From: an uncultured Lachnobacterium sp.
GTDB taxonomy: Bacteria; Bacillota; Clostridia; Lachnospirales; Lachnospiraceae
Assembly: GCA_945971355.1 (NCBI GenBank)
Contig: CAMFPD010000144.1
Span: 1 to 5,984 of the forward strand
Reading direction: 5' to 3'
Length of the DNA stretch: 5,984 nt
Part shown: positions 5,770 to 5,984 of the stretch, in pieces
How the letters are laid out: each line of letters begins with the position of its first letter
How positions within the stretch are numbered: the first letter of the stretch is position 1
Translations under genes and position numbers: made by a program
Notes under the pieces: model-generated
Seen by the model: the letters and a program-made list of their open reading frames with translations, nothing else
Told to the model about the DNA's origin: nothing
The model's database searches: none

Positions 5770-5984
5770 TCACTTTATCACCATTGGCAGGATTATTGAG
5801 AAGTGTTCCATCTTCACCAAATCTTGAGCCATGACATGGACAATCCCATGAATGCTCCACCTCATTCCACTTTAGTGCACATCCCATATGTGGACATCGT
5901 TTTGTAGAAATTGTCAAAAGATTTTTTGTCGCTTCAAATCCATTCACTAAAAGCTGTGGTTTCAACATACTGCGTGAAGGATTA
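5759..5984 (-). CDS. C-terminal Rieske [2Fe-2S] domain of an oxidoreductase (partial)
   Basis: Only the last 74 codons are visible, and the frame stays open to the window edge. The ATG at 5968 is internal, preceded by NPSRS in frame and by no ribosome binding site. The fragment carries the Rieske signature: CPHMGC (Cys30 and His32 of the visible part) and CPCHGSRF (Cys48 and His51), which bind the iron-sulfur cluster through two cysteines and two histidines. The spacing CxH-x15-CxxH is normal. The extra Cys35 and Cys50 match the disulfide pair common in Rieske domains. In Gram-positive bacteria such a C-terminal domain is typically attached to an N-terminal FAD-dependent oxidoreductase of about 500 residues; that this is one is an inference. 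The substrate is unknown. No terminator is seen after the TGA at 5761-5759, so its transcript may run into the GH25 gene. Confidence 0.88.
   Translation of the reverse strand, partial: NPSRSMLKPQLLVNGFEATKNLLTISTKRCPHMGCALKWNEVEHSWDCPCHGSRFGEDGTLLNNPANGDKVIDD

Noticed and set aside
5295..5834. A 179-codon plus-strand frame rich in repeated Ser-Leu-Phe-Cys
   Set aside because: It is the antisense reading of the 15-bp repeats and signal peptide of the GH25 gene, which has clear domains. It has no family match and crosses into the Rieske gene.
5966..5968. ATG at 5968 as the start of a separate 69-residue Rieske protein
   Set aside because: The frame continues open upstream to the window edge with no ribosome binding site, so this is the tail of a larger protein.

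Overview
The window looks like a chromosomal piece of a low-GC Gram-positive anaerobe, most likely a clostridial species of the Lachnospiraceae type. This rests on the AT-rich sequence, the AGGAG-type ribosome binding sites, classical TTGACA/TATAAT-like promoters, the GH25 lipoprotein with a polar Asn/Glu linker, the His-less HPr-like protein and the Rieske-tailed oxidoreductase. The genus is an inference and cannot be fixed from the sequence alone.

Layout: (1) 34-921, plus strand: a complete LysR-type transcriptional regulator. (2) 892-3324, minus strand: a large XPD/DinG-like Fe-S helicase with an N-terminal Cas4/RecB-like nuclease domain. It converges on the LysR gene and overlaps its last 30 bases. 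(3) 3456-3489: a terminator hairpin for the next minus-strand gene. (4) 3541-3774, minus: a 77-residue HPr-like protein that lacks the PTS histidine but keeps the regulatory serine region. It has a good promoter at 3843-3871. (5) 3872-4106: AT-rich DNA without a gene, containing one small hairpin. (6) 4162-4232, minus: tRNA-Trp(CCA), with a strong terminator at 4107-4152. (7) 4304-5659, minus: a lipoprotein carrying a GH25 lysozyme-like domain, with two sets of 15-bp tandem repeats, one over the start codon and one coding for an Asn/Glu-rich linker. (8) 5759-5984, minus: the C-terminal Rieske [2Fe-2S] domain of an oxidoreductase cut by the window edge.

Every gene except LysR lies on the minus strand, but they look like mostly separate units rather than one pathway operon. 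The HPr-like gene has its own promoter and terminator. The GH25 gene has its own promoter, whose -35 box lies in the last codons of the Rieske gene. No terminator is visible between the GH25 gene and tRNA-Trp, so the terminator below the tRNA may serve both. I see no mobile element, CRISPR array, phage gene or obvious defence island. The window reads mainly as core chromosome with some unusual details, not as a clear new system.
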